DNA of 64,000 nt from Magnetospirillum sp. ME-1 (GCF_002105535.1 NZ_CP015848.1:930907-994906); one strand, 5' to 3'; counted from the stretch's first letter, positions 55,876 to 64,000 are shown. A program made the numbers and translations. The notes: generated by a model not told the origin, from the sequence alone.

Positions 55876-55905
55876 TTGACGCTCGGCGGCGGCGGGGGCT
55901 ATGTC
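55876..55905 (+). promoter_or_regulatory. Candidate sigma-70 promoter of metZ
   Basis: TTGACG (55876-55881) and TATGTC (55900-55905) are separated by 18 bases. Transcription would start a few bases before the SAM-II aptamer. The remaining part of the 301-base gap between fabI and metZ (55730-55875) shows no other feature to me. Confidence 0.55.
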
Positions 55906-55908
55906 TTT

Positions 55909-55966
55909 GACGTGGTGATTTGTCCGACCGGATTGCGGCCACGTAAAACATTCCGCTAAAGAGGTC
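55909..55966 (+). ncRNA. SAM-II riboswitch upstream of metZ
   Basis: The sequence has the SAM-II elements in order: P1 strand CGTGG (55911-55915), GATTTG, TTGCGG, P1 strand CCACG (55939-55943), TAAAA, and GCTAAAGAGG (55955-55964). GCGG (55935-55938) can pair with CCGC (55953-55956) to make the pseudoknot. SAM-II aptamers precede methionine and SAM synthesis genes in alphaproteobacteria. High SAM should lower metZ expression. Confidence 0.93.
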
Positions 55967-55984
55967 CGAGTGCTCCGAATGTCG

Positions 55985-56016
55985 AGCCCCGGCCCGCTCC
56001 ATGGTCGGGGCTTTTG
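55985..56016 (+). terminator. Leader terminator between SAM-II riboswitch and metZ
   Basis: Bases 55985-55994 (AGCCCCGGCC) pair with 56003-56012 (GGTCGGGGCT, one G-T pair), followed by TTTTGTCTT. It lies between the aptamer and the metZ ribosome binding site (GGAGG, 56022-56026). The arrangement allows transcriptional control in addition to the translational control usual for SAM-II. Confidence 0.8.
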
Positions 56017-56030
56017 TCTTCGGAGGTACC

Positions 56031-57242
56031 ATGAACAGCAACGTGTCCAAGCCGGCCCATTCCTGGCGCCCCCGCACCAAGGCGGTGCGCGGCGGATTGT
56101 CCCGCACCAATTTCAGCGAGACGGCCGAAGCCATGTTCATGACCTCGGGCTATGTCTACGGCAGCGCCGAGGAGGCCGAGGCCAGCTTCGACGGCACGCT
56201 GGACCGCATGGTCTATTCCCGCTTCAAGAACCCCACCGTCGCCACCTTCGAGACCCGCCTGGCCGAGATGGAGGGCGTGCCCGAGGGCATGAATATCGCC
56301 TGCCGCGCCACCGCCTCGGGCATGGCCGCCGTGCATGCCGCCCTGCTCTGCCAGCTTCGGGCCGGCGACCGGGTGGTGGCGTCCAAGGCGCTGTTCGGCT
56401 CGTGCCACTGGATCATCAACGAATTGCTGCCGCGCTACGGTGTCGAGCGGGTGTTCGTGGACGGCACCGATCTTGCGGCCTGGGAAACGGCGCTGGCCAA
56501 GCCCACCACCTGTGTCTTCCTCGAGACGCCCTCCAACCCGACGCTGGAGATCATCGACCTCGCCGCCGTGTGCGAGCTGGCCCACAAGGCCGGGGCCAAG
56601 GTGGTGGTGGACAACGTCTTCGCCACTCCCATCCTGCAAAGCCCGTTCGAGCTGGGCGCCGACATCGTCGCCTACTCCGCCACCAAGCACATGGACGGCC
56701 AGGGCCGCTGTCTCGGCGGCGCGGTGCTGGGCTCGCCCGAGTTCTGCAACGACGTGCTGGGGCCCTTCCTGCGCAACACCGGCCCGGCCCTGTCGCCGTT
56801 CAACGCCTGGGTGCTGCTGAAGGGCCTGGAAACCCTGGACCTGCGCATGGAGCGCCATTGCGCCAACGCGCTCCAGGTCGCCCGCTTCCTGGAAACCCGC
56901 CCCGAGGTGGCCCGGGTGATCTATCCCGGCCTGGAAAGCCACCCCCAGCACCAGCTGGCCAGGCGCCAGATGAAGGGCTGGGGCTCCATCGTCGCCATCG
57001 AACTCACGGGCGGAAAATCCTCGGCCTACAAGCTGCTGAACGGGGTGGAGCTGATCGACATCTCCAACAACCTGGGCGATGCCAAGAGCCTGATGACCCA
57101 CCCCTGGACCACCACCCACCAGCGCCTGGCGCCGGAAGACAAGCTGGCCATGGGCATTTCCGAAGGCCTGGTGCGCCTGTCGGTGGGCCTGGAGGACGCC
57201 GACGATCTGGTCGAGGATCTGGGCCGGGCGCTGGAATCCTAA
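56031..57242 (+). CDS. metZ: O-succinylhomoserine sulfhydrylase MetZ
   Basis: MetZ joins O-succinylhomoserine and sulfide to give homocysteine, bypassing cystathionine. The 403-residue protein is of the Cys/Met metabolism PLP family: the PLP lysine lies in YSATKHMDGQGRC, and conserved blocks include YSRFKNPTVATFETRLAEMEG, NPTLEIIDL and the C-terminal RLSVGLEDADDLVEDLGRAL. The family also contains gamma-synthases, but the SAM-II leader and the sequence SETAEAMFMTSGYVYGSAEE (start region) favour MetZ. apaG follows after a terminator hairpin. ATG 56031 has GGAGG at a four-base gap. Confidence 0.93.
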   Translation: MNSNVSKPAHSWRPRTKAVRGGLSRTNFSETAEAMFMTSGYVYGSAEEAEASFDGTLDRMVYSRFKNPTVATFETRLAEMEGVPEGMNIACRATASGMAAVHAALLCQLRAGDRVVASKALFGSCHWIINELLPRYGVERVFVDGTDLAAWETALAKPTTCVFLETPSNPTLEIIDLAAVCELAHKAGAKVVVDNVFATPILQSPFELGADIVAYSATKHMDGQGRCLGGAVLGSPEFCNDVLGPFLRNTGPALSPFNAWVLLKGLETLDLRMERHCANALQVARFLETRPEVARVIYPGLESHPQHQLARRQMKGWGSIVAIELTGGKSSAYKLLNGVELIDISNNLGDAKSLMTHPWTTTHQRLAPEDKLAMGISEGLVRLSVGLEDADDLVEDLGRALES

Positions 57243-57271
57243 AACCCCTCGATTCTGATCGGTGGACAAAG

Positions 57272-57309
57272 ACCGATACCCACCTGATATGATGGGTGTC
57301 GGTACTTTT
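57272..57309 (+). terminator. Terminator after metZ
   Basis: ACCGATACCCA (57272-57282) pairs with TGGGTGTCGGT (57293-57303) with one G-T pair, followed by ACTTTTC. It lies 29 bases after the metZ stop and just before the apaG ribosome binding site, so read-through into apaG may still occur. Confidence 0.65.
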
Positions 57310-57325
57310 CCGGACGGGGAGCCCC

Positions 57326-57718
57326 ATGTACAGCCAGACCACCCGGGACATCGAGGTGACCGTCAAGCCCTTCTATCTGGACGACCAGTCCTCGCCCGGC
57401 GACAACCATTTCGTCTGGGCCTATCGCGTGCGCATCGTCAACAAGGGCTCGCGCACCGTCCAGCTCATGCGCCGCCACTGGGTGATCACCGACGCCATCG
57501 GCCGGGTGCAGGAGGTCAAGGGGCCGGGCGTGGTGGGCGAGCAGCCGGTGCTGCGTCCCGGCGACGCCTACGAGTACACCTCGGGCACCCCCCTGCCCAC
57601 CCCGTCGGGCATCATGGTCGGCACCTACGAGATGGAGGACGAGGACGGCTCGGCCTTCGACATCGCCATCCCCGCCTTCTCGCTGGACAGCCCGCACGAG
57701 AAACCCAGACTGAATTAG
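57326..57718 (+). CDS. apaG: ApaG family protein
   Basis: The 130-residue protein is an immunoglobulin-like beta-sandwich of unclear function; it has been linked to cobalt and magnesium efflux. Conserved blocks are [42 protein letters not shown] and [13 protein letters not shown] 57326 has GGGGA upstream, and the longer start at 57296 would translate the terminator region. metZ-apaG adjacency is common in alphaproteobacteria. Confidence 0.93.
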   Translation: MYSQTTRDIEVTVKPFYLDDQSSPGDNHFVWAYRVRIVNKGSRTVQLMRRHWVITDAIGRVQEVKGPGVVGEQPVLRPGDAYEYTSGTPLPTPSGIMVGTYEMEDEDGSAFDIAIPAFSLDSPHEKPRLN

Positions 57719-57750
57719 TCGGGCTTGTAATTGGAAGGGGGCGCCGCCAC

Positions 57751-58446
57751 ATGCCGGATCGTGACCAACGCGAAAGGAATGCCGCCGTGAGCAACGACGC
57801 CACCACCCTCTCCCTGCCCAAGGAACTGCTTCCCGCCACCGGTTCCGGCCTGAACCGGCCGACGCGGGAAGAGGCCGAAGAGGCGGTCCGCACCCTGCTG
57901 CGCTGGGCCGGCGATGATCCCGACCGCGAAGGTCTGGCCGGCACCCCCGACCGGGTGGTCCGCGCCTACGAGGAGTTCTTCTCCGGCTACGACCAGGACC
58001 CCACCGAGATCCTGCACCGCACCTTCGAGGAAACCGACGGCTACGACGAGATGGTGCTGCTGCGCGACATCCGCCTGGAATCCCATTGCGAGCACCACGT
58101 GGTGCCCATCATCGGCAAGGCGCACGTGGCCTATCTGCCCAACCGCCGGGTGGTGGGCATCTCCAAGCTGGCCCGCGTGGTGGAGATCTATTCGCGGCGT
58201 TTGCAGATTCAGGAAAAGCTCACCGCCCAGATCGCCAACACCATCAACGACGTGCTGCAGCCCAAGGGGGTGGCGGTGGTCATCGAGGCGGCGCACCAGT
58301 GCATGACCACGCGCGGCATCCACAAGCCCGGCGTCACCATGGTCACCAGCCGCATGCTGGGCGCCTTCCGCGACGACCCGGCGACCCGGCGCGAATTCAT
58401 GGCGCTGATCCACAACCAGCATTCGGGCGGGCTGTCGAACGTTTAG
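57751..58446 (+). CDS. folE: GTP cyclohydrolase I FolE
   Basis: FolE makes dihydroneopterin triphosphate from GTP, the first step of folate synthesis. The 231-residue protein has the zinc ligands in CEHHVVP and HQCMTTRG, the [13 protein letters not shown] block and the [23 protein letters not shown] block. ATG 57751 has GGAAGGGG at a good distance; GTG 57787, with AAAGGA, is an equally reasonable start and would shorten the protein by 12 residues. It converges on the DUF1501 gene. Confidence 0.94.
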   Translation: MPDRDQRERNAAVSNDATTLSLPKELLPATGSGLNRPTREEAEEAVRTLLRWAGDDPDREGLAGTPDRVVRAYEEFFSGYDQDPTEILHRTFEETDGYDEMVLLRDIRLESHCEHHVVPIIGKAHVAYLPNRRVVGISKLARVVEIYSRRLQIQEKLTAQIANTINDVLQPKGVAVVIEAAHQCMTTRGIHKPGVTMVTSRMLGAFRDDPATRREFMALIHNQHSGGLSNV

Positions 58447-58449
58447 ACC

Positions 58450-59619
58450 TTAGGTTCGGACCAAGCCCTCCACCGGCCGCACCCCGGCGCTGTCGGGAAA
58501 GATCGTGCCGTCCAGCGCCCTGGCCGCAACGCCCAGATGGTCGCGCAGGATGGCCTTGAACACGGCGCGGGCATCCAGGGTGGGGCGCAGGTCGCGGCCC
58601 TGGTGCAGCTGCGCCTTGGCCAGCCCCGGCCAGTCGGTGAAGACCTTGCCGCCCGCCACCGCGCCGCCCGCCAGGATCATGGCGCCGCCGGTGCCGTGGT
58701 CGCTGCCGCCGGTGCCGTTCTCGGCCACGGTGCGGCCGAATTCGGAAGCCGCCACCACCACGGTGGTCTTCCAGGCGGGGCCTAAGGCGCGGGCCAGGGC
58801 GTTGATGCCCTCGGCCAGCTGCCCCAGGGGCTGGTTCATGCGGCCCAGCTGGCCGCTGTGGGTATCCCAGCCGCCCAAGTCCATCACCATCAGGCGCGGA
58901 CCGTCGGCGGCGGCCATCAGGCTGCCGGCGGCGGCGGCCAGGGCGGGAAAGGCCGACGCGCCCTTGCGCTTTCCTCCCGCCATCTCCGGTTCCATGGCCA
59001 GGGCCGAATCGGCGAAGGCCTCCATCTGCACCCCTTCCTCGAAGGCTGTGGCGAGCAGGGGATCGCCGTCATAGAGCGCACGCAGCGCCGCGATGCGCGA
59101 TTGCGGCAGGCCGGGCAGCGGCGAGGGAGCCCAGGACGACACCTTGGCCGCACCGCGCAGCAACAGCGGCACCGTCTGGCCCACCGCCAGGGCGGGCGGA
59201 TTGCCCCTTGCCGCCACGGCGCGGTTCAGCCAGCCGTCATTGAGGGCATGGGGCCGGATGGCGCCGCTTTCCAGCACATCCTGCCCGTCGAAATGGGAGC
59301 GTTCGCGATAGGGCGAGGCCACCGCATGCACCACCGCCAGTTCCCGGGCCTGCCACAGGGGCTGCAACGGAGCCAGGGCGGGATGCAGGGCGAAGGTGGA
59401 ATCCAGCCGCACCGCCCCGCTGCCGGAATCCAGGGCCAGCCCGCCGCGGGCCGAGGCATAGGCGGGATCGCCCAGGGGCGGCACCGCGTGCAGCCCGTCC
59501 ATGCCGCCGCGCAGCACAACCACCACCAGACGGCGGTCGCCGGACTGGGCGGCCAGGGCGCCGGGAATGAAGCCGAAGGCGGCGGATGCCCCGAGAAAGG
59601 CGCGGCGGGAGAGATGCAT
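58450..59619 (-). CDS. DUF1501 protein with Tat signal
   Basis: The 389-residue protein starts with a twin-arginine signal (LSRRAFLGASAAFGFIPGALA), so it is exported folded. The mature part shows the sulfatase-like DUF1501 layout: VVVVLRGGMDGLHAVPPLGD, RSHFDGQDVLESG and WKTTVVVAASEFGRTVAENGTGGSDHGTGG near residue 300. ATG 59619 has AGGAG at six bases; ATG 59625, overlapping the upstream stop (ATGA), is also possible. It pairs with the DUF1800 gene upstream, as in many bacteria. Function is unknown. Confidence 0.9.
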   Translation of the reverse strand: MHLSRRAFLGASAAFGFIPGALAAQSGDRRLVVVVLRGGMDGLHAVPPLGDPAYASARGGLALDSGSGAVRLDSTFALHPALAPLQPLWQARELAVVHAVASPYRERSHFDGQDVLESGAIRPHALNDGWLNRAVAARGNPPALAVGQTVPLLLRGAAKVSSWAPSPLPGLPQSRIAALRALYDGDPLLATAFEEGVQMEAFADSALAMEPEMAGGKRKGASAFPALAAAAGSLMAAADGPRLMVMDLGGWDTHSGQLGRMNQPLGQLAEGINALARALGPAWKTTVVVAASEFGRTVAENGTGGSDHGTGGAMILAGGAVAGGKVFTDWPGLAKAQLHQGRDLRPTLDARAVFKAILRDHLGVAARALDGTIFPDSAGVRPVEGLVRT

Positions 59620-59621
59620 GC

Positions 59622-60926
59622 TCATCTCCTCTGGAATTCGCGGCTGGCCAGCAGCAGGAACAGCGCGTCCGTCCCCCGGGCGCCCTCCAGGGCCTGACGG
59701 GTGGCGGGACCGGCGGCGATCACCTGCTGGGCCTCCTGGGCGGCGAAGCTCCGCCCCCGGCGATCGGCCAGGGCCCTGGCCCATTCCAGGCGGCGCATCA
59801 GGGATTCGGGGGCCATCCAGGTCTCGGCCCGGTCGGGCCAGCCGGCCGGGGACGGGGCCGACCACACCGGCTGGCCCAGCACGGCCATGGACTGCACCAG
59901 ACGCCGGTCGGCATCGTCGCCCGCCTCCAACCCGATCAGCCGTGCGGTGGCGATGACCAGATCATCGGGGCTGCGCATCTTGGCCAGAGGCTGGCTCCAG
60001 GTCTCGGCGCGGGTGACCAGCAGGCGGGTCATGGCCAGCAGGTCGCCGTCGGTGTCGAGGAAGGTGCGGGCCAGCACCTCCACCAGGGCCGGCGGCGGAT
60101 CGTCGGCGGCGAAGTGGCGGGCCAGCTTGGCCGCGACGAAGCGGGCGGTGGAGGGGTGGCGCGACAGCATCAGCAGGGCGCGCTCGGTCTCGACCTCGCC
60201 GCCCTCGAAGCGCTGGCCCAGCAGCATCTTGGCCCCCGGCTCGTGGCGGTTGGGGACATAGCGGAAGAAGCCGCCCTCGGGATCGATGGTCCAGCCGGTG
60301 AGAATGCCGGCAAAGGCCTCCACGTCCCCCTGGCCATAGCCGCCATCCACACCCAGCGTATGGAGCTCGAGAATCTCGCGGGCCAGATTTTCGTTCAGCC
60401 CCTTGCCCCGCTTCTGGCCGGCGGGGGAATTGGGACCGATGGACTGGGCGTTGTCCAGATAGGCCAGCATGGCGGGATGGCGGGTCACGGCGCGCAGCAT
60501 GTCGTGGAAGCGGCCCAGCACATGGGGGCGGATGGCTTCGCGCTCGAAGGCGCCGGTGATAGGCGCCACCTGCTGCCGCTGGGTCGAGACGGTGAAATGG
60601 TTGCTCCAGAACCGCACCAGACGCTCCACCACCGGGCTGGGCGAGGCGATGGCGGCGCGGGTGCGGGCGGCGGCCTCGGCCATGGCCAGGCGGCGCATCT
60701 CGTCCTTGCCCAGATCGGGGTCGCGCTTGCGCTCCTTCCGGATCTCCGCCATGCGGCGAAGCGTCGAGGCGTGGTCGGGCAGACCGGCCAGTTCCGGCGG
60801 CGCCATCGGGCGGTCGAGCTGCCCCAGCACCCAGCCGCGCGGATCGGCGGCAATGGCGGCGACCTCGCCGGGGGCGGCGCCCATGCCGAAACGGGTCAGG
60901 GCGAAAAGAGCGGCTTCCTTGGACAT
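59622..60926 (-). CDS. DUF1800 protein
   Basis: The 434-residue protein has the family pattern: ALFALTRFGMGAAPGE at the start, LVRFWSNHFTVSTQR, LAYLDNAQSIGPNSPAGQKRGKGLNENLAREILELHTLGV (described here by its position near residues 165-205) and FAGILTGWTID. It lacks an obvious signal peptide, unlike its DUF1501 partner. Both genes overlap and are found together widely, sometimes next to secretion or surface genes. Role unknown. The start at 60926 is chosen because the frame to 60986 has no family match. Confidence 0.88.
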   Translation of the reverse strand: MSKEAALFALTRFGMGAAPGEVAAIAADPRGWVLGQLDRPMAPPELAGLPDHASTLRRMAEIRKERKRDPDLGKDEMRRLAMAEAAARTRAAIASPSPVVERLVRFWSNHFTVSTQRQQVAPITGAFEREAIRPHVLGRFHDMLRAVTRHPAMLAYLDNAQSIGPNSPAGQKRGKGLNENLAREILELHTLGVDGGYGQGDVEAFAGILTGWTIDPEGGFFRYVPNRHEPGAKMLLGQRFEGGEVETERALLMLSRHPSTARFVAAKLARHFAADDPPPALVEVLARTFLDTDGDLLAMTRLLVTRAETWSQPLAKMRSPDDLVIATARLIGLEAGDDADRRLVQSMAVLGQPVWSAPSPAGWPDRAETWMAPESLMRRLEWARALADRRGRSFAAQEAQQVIAAGPATRQALEGARGTDALFLLLASREFQRR

Positions 60927-61007
60927 GGTCCCGATGATGGGGGGCGAATATGGCGGGTTCAAGGCGCGACCATGCCGTCCGCGCAATTACCGATTGACCG
61001 AGGACGC

Positions 61008-61601
61008 CTACTTCTTGGTCTTGCCCCGGGGCATGCGCGATTCCATCAGGGCGTGCAGCTTGGTGTCGAACAGCCAGATCATGACGCCGTCCTCGCTTTC
61101 CTTCATCTGGCCTTCGTTGGTGCCGTTCAGCCAGCGGACGAAATAGGGCACCTTCTGCACCGGCGGCCCCCAACGGTCGGCCAGGAAGGCGTAGGTGCCC
61201 GGAAACTTGTCCGGGTCCTGGCGCCCGACGATCTGGAAGATGCGCTGGGTGCCCGCCTCGTCCTCGATGGTCAGGAACCACAATTCGGTGGGCACGCCGC
61301 CCACCTGGGTGGGGCGCGGGGTCCAGTTGTTCTTGCCGTCGTCCTGGAACAGGGCGCAGCGGTCCACCTTGGCGGTGACCATGGCGCCCACCATCATCAG
61401 CGGCGTCTTTTCCACACCCGGCGGCTTCTCGGCGTCCCAGCCGCACACCATCTTGGTGTTGGCGGGCAGGGCGGAAAAGCGCAGCTGGTTGGCGCGCATA
61501 CCCAATTGCGCCGGCCCCAGTTCCAGGGGCCGGGTGGTGTCGGCGGCGGTCGCGGGCAGGACGGACAGCAACAGCAGGCAAACAAAAACGGCAAGACGCA
61601 T
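61008..61601 (-). CDS. Secreted protein of unknown function (tandem paralogue A)
   Basis: The 197-residue protein has a signal peptide (MRLAVFVCLLLLSVLPATAA). Two cysteines lie in MVCGWDAEKP and DRCALFQDDG. The C-terminus ends with WLFDTKLHALMESRMPRGKTKK. It shares the layout C-x-x-D-x-x-K-P, LM, RCA-F-x-DDG, W, VPT, and a hydrophobic strand with the upstream neighbour, so the two are tandem paralogues. I do not recognise the domain. Confidence 0.72.
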   Translation of the reverse strand: MRLAVFVCLLLLSVLPATAADTTRPLELGPAQLGMRANQLRFSALPANTKMVCGWDAEKPPGVEKTPLMMVGAMVTAKVDRCALFQDDGKNNWTPRPTQVGGVPTELWFLTIEDEAGTQRIFQIVGRQDPDKFPGTYAFLADRWGPPVQKVPYFVRWLNGTNEGQMKESEDGVMIWLFDTKLHALMESRMPRGKTKK

Positions 61602-61606
61602 GGCGA

Positions 61607-62221
61607 CTACTCGCGGATGGCGGTTCCGGGGGATCTCATCAACTTGCGCAGGCGGAGGTCACCCACCGCGACGGCGAATTCGTCGGGGTATTTCTCATCG
61701 ACGAACATCAGGGTCTCGTGCTGTTCGTCCCGCCAGCCGAGAAGCTGGTGGCCGCGGGCCGAGGGTTCGCCCAGCATGGCGCCCAGCAGCCCGGCCGCCT
61801 TGTCCCATTCGGCATTGCGGCCCCACAGGCTGAACTGGGCCAGGCGATAGCGCCCCTGGGCGCCCTGCTCGACGAAGATCAGCCACAGCCGCGCCTCGCC
61901 CAGCGCGGTGGGAACGCCGGCGATGGACCAGGTGCCGGTTCCGTCATCGGCGAACACCGCGCAACGCCGCACATGATCAGCCCCGCGCGAACGCTGGGCC
62001 TTCATCAGGCCGGGATTGGCCAGCCGGGGCTTGTCGGTGTCGGATTCGCAGACGATGCGCCGGCCGGGCGCCAGCTTCATGGCGCGCACGTCCTCGAACA
62101 CCGCGCCGGGCTGGGGCAGGTCGTCGCCCAGGGCGCGGACCACCTTCTGGTCGGCGAGAGCGGGCCCGGAAGCGGCAATGGCCGCCGCCGCCAGCATCCA
62201 GAATCGAGATCGAACCGTCAT
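61607..62221 (-). CDS. Secreted protein of unknown function (tandem paralogue B)
   Basis: The 204-residue protein has a signal peptide (MTVRSRFWMLAAAAIAASGPALA). It has cysteines at RIVCESDTDKP and RRCAVFADDG, matching paralogue A in position, and the pair VPTALGEARLWLIFVEQ with VPTELWFLTIE of A. It sits five bases upstream of paralogue A, so they are co-transcribed. Confidence 0.72.
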   Translation of the reverse strand: MTVRSRFWMLAAAAIAASGPALADQKVVRALGDDLPQPGAVFEDVRAMKLAPGRRIVCESDTDKPRLANPGLMKAQRSRGADHVRRCAVFADDGTGTWSIAGVPTALGEARLWLIFVEQGAQGRYRLAQFSLWGRNAEWDKAAGLLGAMLGEPSARGHQLLGWRDEQHETLMFVDEKYPDEFAVAVGDLRLRKLMRSPGTAIRE

Positions 62222-62278
62222 GCACGCTCACCCGATGGTTTCGCGACTGCGAAGTATGGCATGGGGGACGGCGCCCCG

Positions 62279-63277
62279 TCACCGGGTCTCCGACGCAAGG
62301 GTCGCAAGCTTTTCTGACGCTGCCCTGTCAGCGCCCGACGGCAGCGGCGCGGACGGGTCGGCGATCCAGGCGGCGATGTCGTCGATCACCACCTGGGCCT
62401 GCAGATCGCGCAGCAGCATGTGCCAGCCGTTGCCGTATAGGGCGGCCCGCTGGCCGGCGCCCAGCCGGGGCAAGGCCGCCACCGCCCCCCAGGTGGGTTC
62501 GGGCGGAATGATCTCGTCGCGCGCCCCGTAGAGCAGCAAGGTGGGCAGGTCCAGGCGGGGCGCGTCCATCTGCGCCGCATCCATCAGGTCCACCATTCCG
62601 TAGATGGCATCCACCCGCGTCTCCTTGATGACCAGGGGGTCCCGGGACAAGGCGCGCAGCATCTCGATGTTGTCCGAGGGCTGGATCTTGAGGCCCCGCC
62701 CGGTCAGGGTCCAGCCCGGCGCCACATGATAGGCCAGCCACAGCGCGGCCCGCTGGTACCAGGGCATGCTGGTCCGCCCCCACACCGCCGGGGCCGACAG
62801 GATCACCCCGCTGACCTCGGGCATGGGGGCATGGGTGGCGGCTTCGATGGTCACCGCGCCGCCCATGCTCTCGCCCAGCAGATAGAGCGGCACCCCCGGA
62901 TGGCGGGCGGCCAGCAGGCGGGCGGCGGCGCGCAGATCGGCGACCATGGCCGCGGTCGACGACCACCAGCCGGGATGGGGCCCGGCGCCGAAGCCCCGCT
63001 GATCATAGGCGTAGACGGCGACGCCCTTGGCCGCCAGCGCCTTGCCCGGCCCATGGAAGGCGTTGGAATAGTCGTTCATGCCGTGGACGGCGACCACCAC
63101 CGCCCGGGGCCCGGCCGCCGGCAACCACGAGCGTAGTGGCAGCCGTGCCCCGTCGGCGGCGACCATGGCGTCGGCTTCCAGCACGGGGGCCTGGACATCG
63201 GGACCGGCGGGATGGGTGGCGGCGGCGCAGGCGGAAAGCAGCAGACCCATCAGCAGCGCCCCCAGCGACCGCATCAT
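62279..63277 (-). CDS. Alpha/beta hydrolase lipoprotein (monoacylglycerol lipase-like)
   Basis: The 332-residue protein has a lipoprotein signal with lipobox LSAC (MMRSLGALLMGLLLSACAA), so it is membrane anchored. The serine hydrolase triad is visible: S in LGESMGGAV, the aspartate in YGARDEIIP, and H near NGWHMLLRD. The VVAVHGMNDYSNAFH block carries the oxyanion glycine. Family members hydrolyse lipids or esters. The ATG overlaps the end of the ABC ATPase gene, so they are likely co-transcribed. The frame is open to 63670, but residues before ATG 63277 are spurious. Confidence 0.87.
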   Translation of the reverse strand: MMRSLGALLMGLLLSACAAATHPAGPDVQAPVLEADAMVAADGARLPLRSWLPAAGPRAVVVAVHGMNDYSNAFHGPGKALAAKGVAVYAYDQRGFGAGPHPGWWSSTAAMVADLRAAARLLAARHPGVPLYLLGESMGGAVTIEAATHAPMPEVSGVILSAPAVWGRTSMPWYQRAALWLAYHVAPGWTLTGRGLKIQPSDNIEMLRALSRDPLVIKETRVDAIYGMVDLMDAAQMDAPRLDLPTLLLYGARDEIIPPEPTWGAVAALPRLGAGQRAALYGNGWHMLLRDLQAQVVIDDIAAWIADPSAPLPSGADRAASEKLATLASETR

Positions 63278-63999
63278 TTCGACGCGGTCAGTTGCAGGAA
63301 GATGTCCTCGAGGTCGGTTTCCTCGGTGGACAGGTCGGCGATGGCGAGACCGGCGGCGGCGAAGGCGCCGAGAATGCGGCTCATGGGGGTGGCCGAGGGG
63401 CGGTAGCGCAGCAGCAGACGCCGCCCATCCAGCCGTTCCGGCCCGAACGGGACCAGCGCCGCCGGAATCTCGGCCAGATCGGCCTCCAGCGTGATGGTCA
63501 GCGCCTTGCCGTCGATGCGCTTCAAGAGGTTGGGGGTGGAATCGCAGGCCACCAGCTTGCCATGGTTGATGATGGCGATGCGGTCGCACAGCTCCTCCGC
63601 CTCCTCCAGGTAATGGGTGGTGAGGATGACGGTGGTGCCGTGCGCGTTCAGCTGGCGCACATAGGCCCACAATTGCTGGCGCAGCTCGATATCGACGCCG
63701 GCGGTGGGCTCGTCGAGGATGAGGACCGGCGGCGTGTGGACCATGGCCTTGGCCACCAGCAGGCGGCGGCGCATGCCGCCCGACAGCGTCCGGGCATAGG
63801 CCCCGGCCTTGTCGGCCAATCCCACCGCCTCCAGGATCTCCATGGTGCGGCGCTCGGACTTCGGCACGCCGTACATGCCGGCCTGCACGTCCAGCAGTTC
63901 CCGGGGCGTGAAGAAGGGGTCCAGGTTCAACTCCTGCGGTACCACGCCGATGGCGGCCTTGGCCCCGCGCGCGTCGGTGTCGATGTCGCGGTCCCAGAT
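63274..63999 (-). CDS. ABC transporter ATP-binding protein, NodI/CcmA type (partial)
   Basis: The gene continues beyond the right edge, so the N-terminus with the Walker A motif is missing. Visible are the Q-loop region (VVPQELNLDPFF), the ABC signature in RTLSGGMRRRLLVAKAMVH, Walker B in PPVLILDEPTAGVD and the H-loop in ILTTHYLEEAEELCDRI. The C-terminal extension has a further domain (LTITLEADLAEIP to LQLTASK). This is the DrrA/NodI group, which exports drugs or lipid-linked molecules. The permease is probably outside the window. Confidence 0.92.
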   Translation of the reverse strand: MWDRDIDTDARGAKAAIGVVPQELNLDPFFTPRELLDVQAGMYGVPKSERRTMEILEAVGLADKAGAYARTLSGGMRRRLLVAKAMVHTPPVLILDEPTAGVDIELRQQLWAYVRQLNAHGTTVILTTHYLEEAEELCDRIAIINHGKLVACDSTPNLLKRIDGKALTITLEADLAEIPAALVPFGPERLDGRRLLLRYRPSATPMSRILGAFAAAGLAIADLSTEETDLEDIFLQLTASK

Positions 64000-64000
64000 G

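Overview
The window is 64 kb of GC-rich, tightly packed bacterial chromosome. Gene content and order point to an alphaproteobacterium of the Rhodospirillales, and a Magnetospirillum-like organism is my best guess. The support is a SAM-II riboswitch before metZ, a PccR-type regulator beside propionyl-CoA carboxylase, an alphaproteobacterial atpHAGDC operon without Fo genes, and an SRP RNA with the bacterial GGAA tetraloop. The genus is inferred from general gene style. No 16S rRNA or magnetosome gene is present.

Layout. 1-10.3 kb: the 3' end of pnp, a small GIY-YIG nuclease gene bracketed by identical inverted repeats, msrB, a radical SAM protein, mtnP-mtnA (methylthioadenosine salvage), a Cache-domain histidine kinase, rmuC, and an overlapping run of glutamine amidotransferase, rluB and rsmD. 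10.5-18.7 kb: a lactate utilisation locus with lactate permease, an FCD-only regulator-like protein, lutABC and a Dld-II-type FAD/Fe-S dehydrogenase. 18.7-22 kb: a crotonase, two tandem secreted paralogues, a hemerythrin and a ferritin-like diiron protein. 22-27.4 kb: the F1 ATP synthase operon with its promoter region and a possible small RNA. 27.4-32 kb: recQ, a parDE toxin-antitoxin pair with a perfect palindromic operator, and priA. 32-36.3 kb: DUF484, DUF805, xerC, tsaE, amgK and murU, largely overlapping. 36.5-39.6 kb: a MarR regulator, the SRP RNA gene and an SUV3-like helicase. 39.7-47.7 kb: the propionyl-CoA to succinyl-CoA module (pccR, pccB, pccA, a beta-carbonic anhydrase, methylmalonyl-CoA mutase). 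47.8-54.9 kb: an accessory region with a podovirus-like head module lacking capsid and terminase, a receptor-like signalling protein next to a diiron ODP protein, and an S24 repressor. 54.9-64 kb: fabI, riboswitch-controlled metZ, apaG, folE, a DUF1501/DUF1800 pair, two more secreted paralogues, a lipoprotein hydrolase and the end of an ABC ATPase gene.

How the parts work together. Lactate is imported and oxidised to pyruvate by the lut/dld genes. Propionyl-CoA is carboxylated by PccAB, perhaps with bicarbonate supplied by the co-transcribed carbonic anhydrase, and then isomerised to succinyl-CoA. MtnP/MtnA recycle methylthioadenosine, while MetZ makes homocysteine under SAM feedback. AmgK/MurU recycle cell-wall sugars.

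A recurring imperfect palindrome of about 100 bp (arms beginning GTCATCCCGAGCG) occurs six times between genes. One copy is joined to the GIY-YIG gene, and this is the most mobile-looking structure in the window. Other points worth following are the regulator without a DNA-binding domain in the lactate locus, the TTCGCAA motif cluster between pccR and pccB, the signalling-protein/ODP pair and the truncated phage head module.
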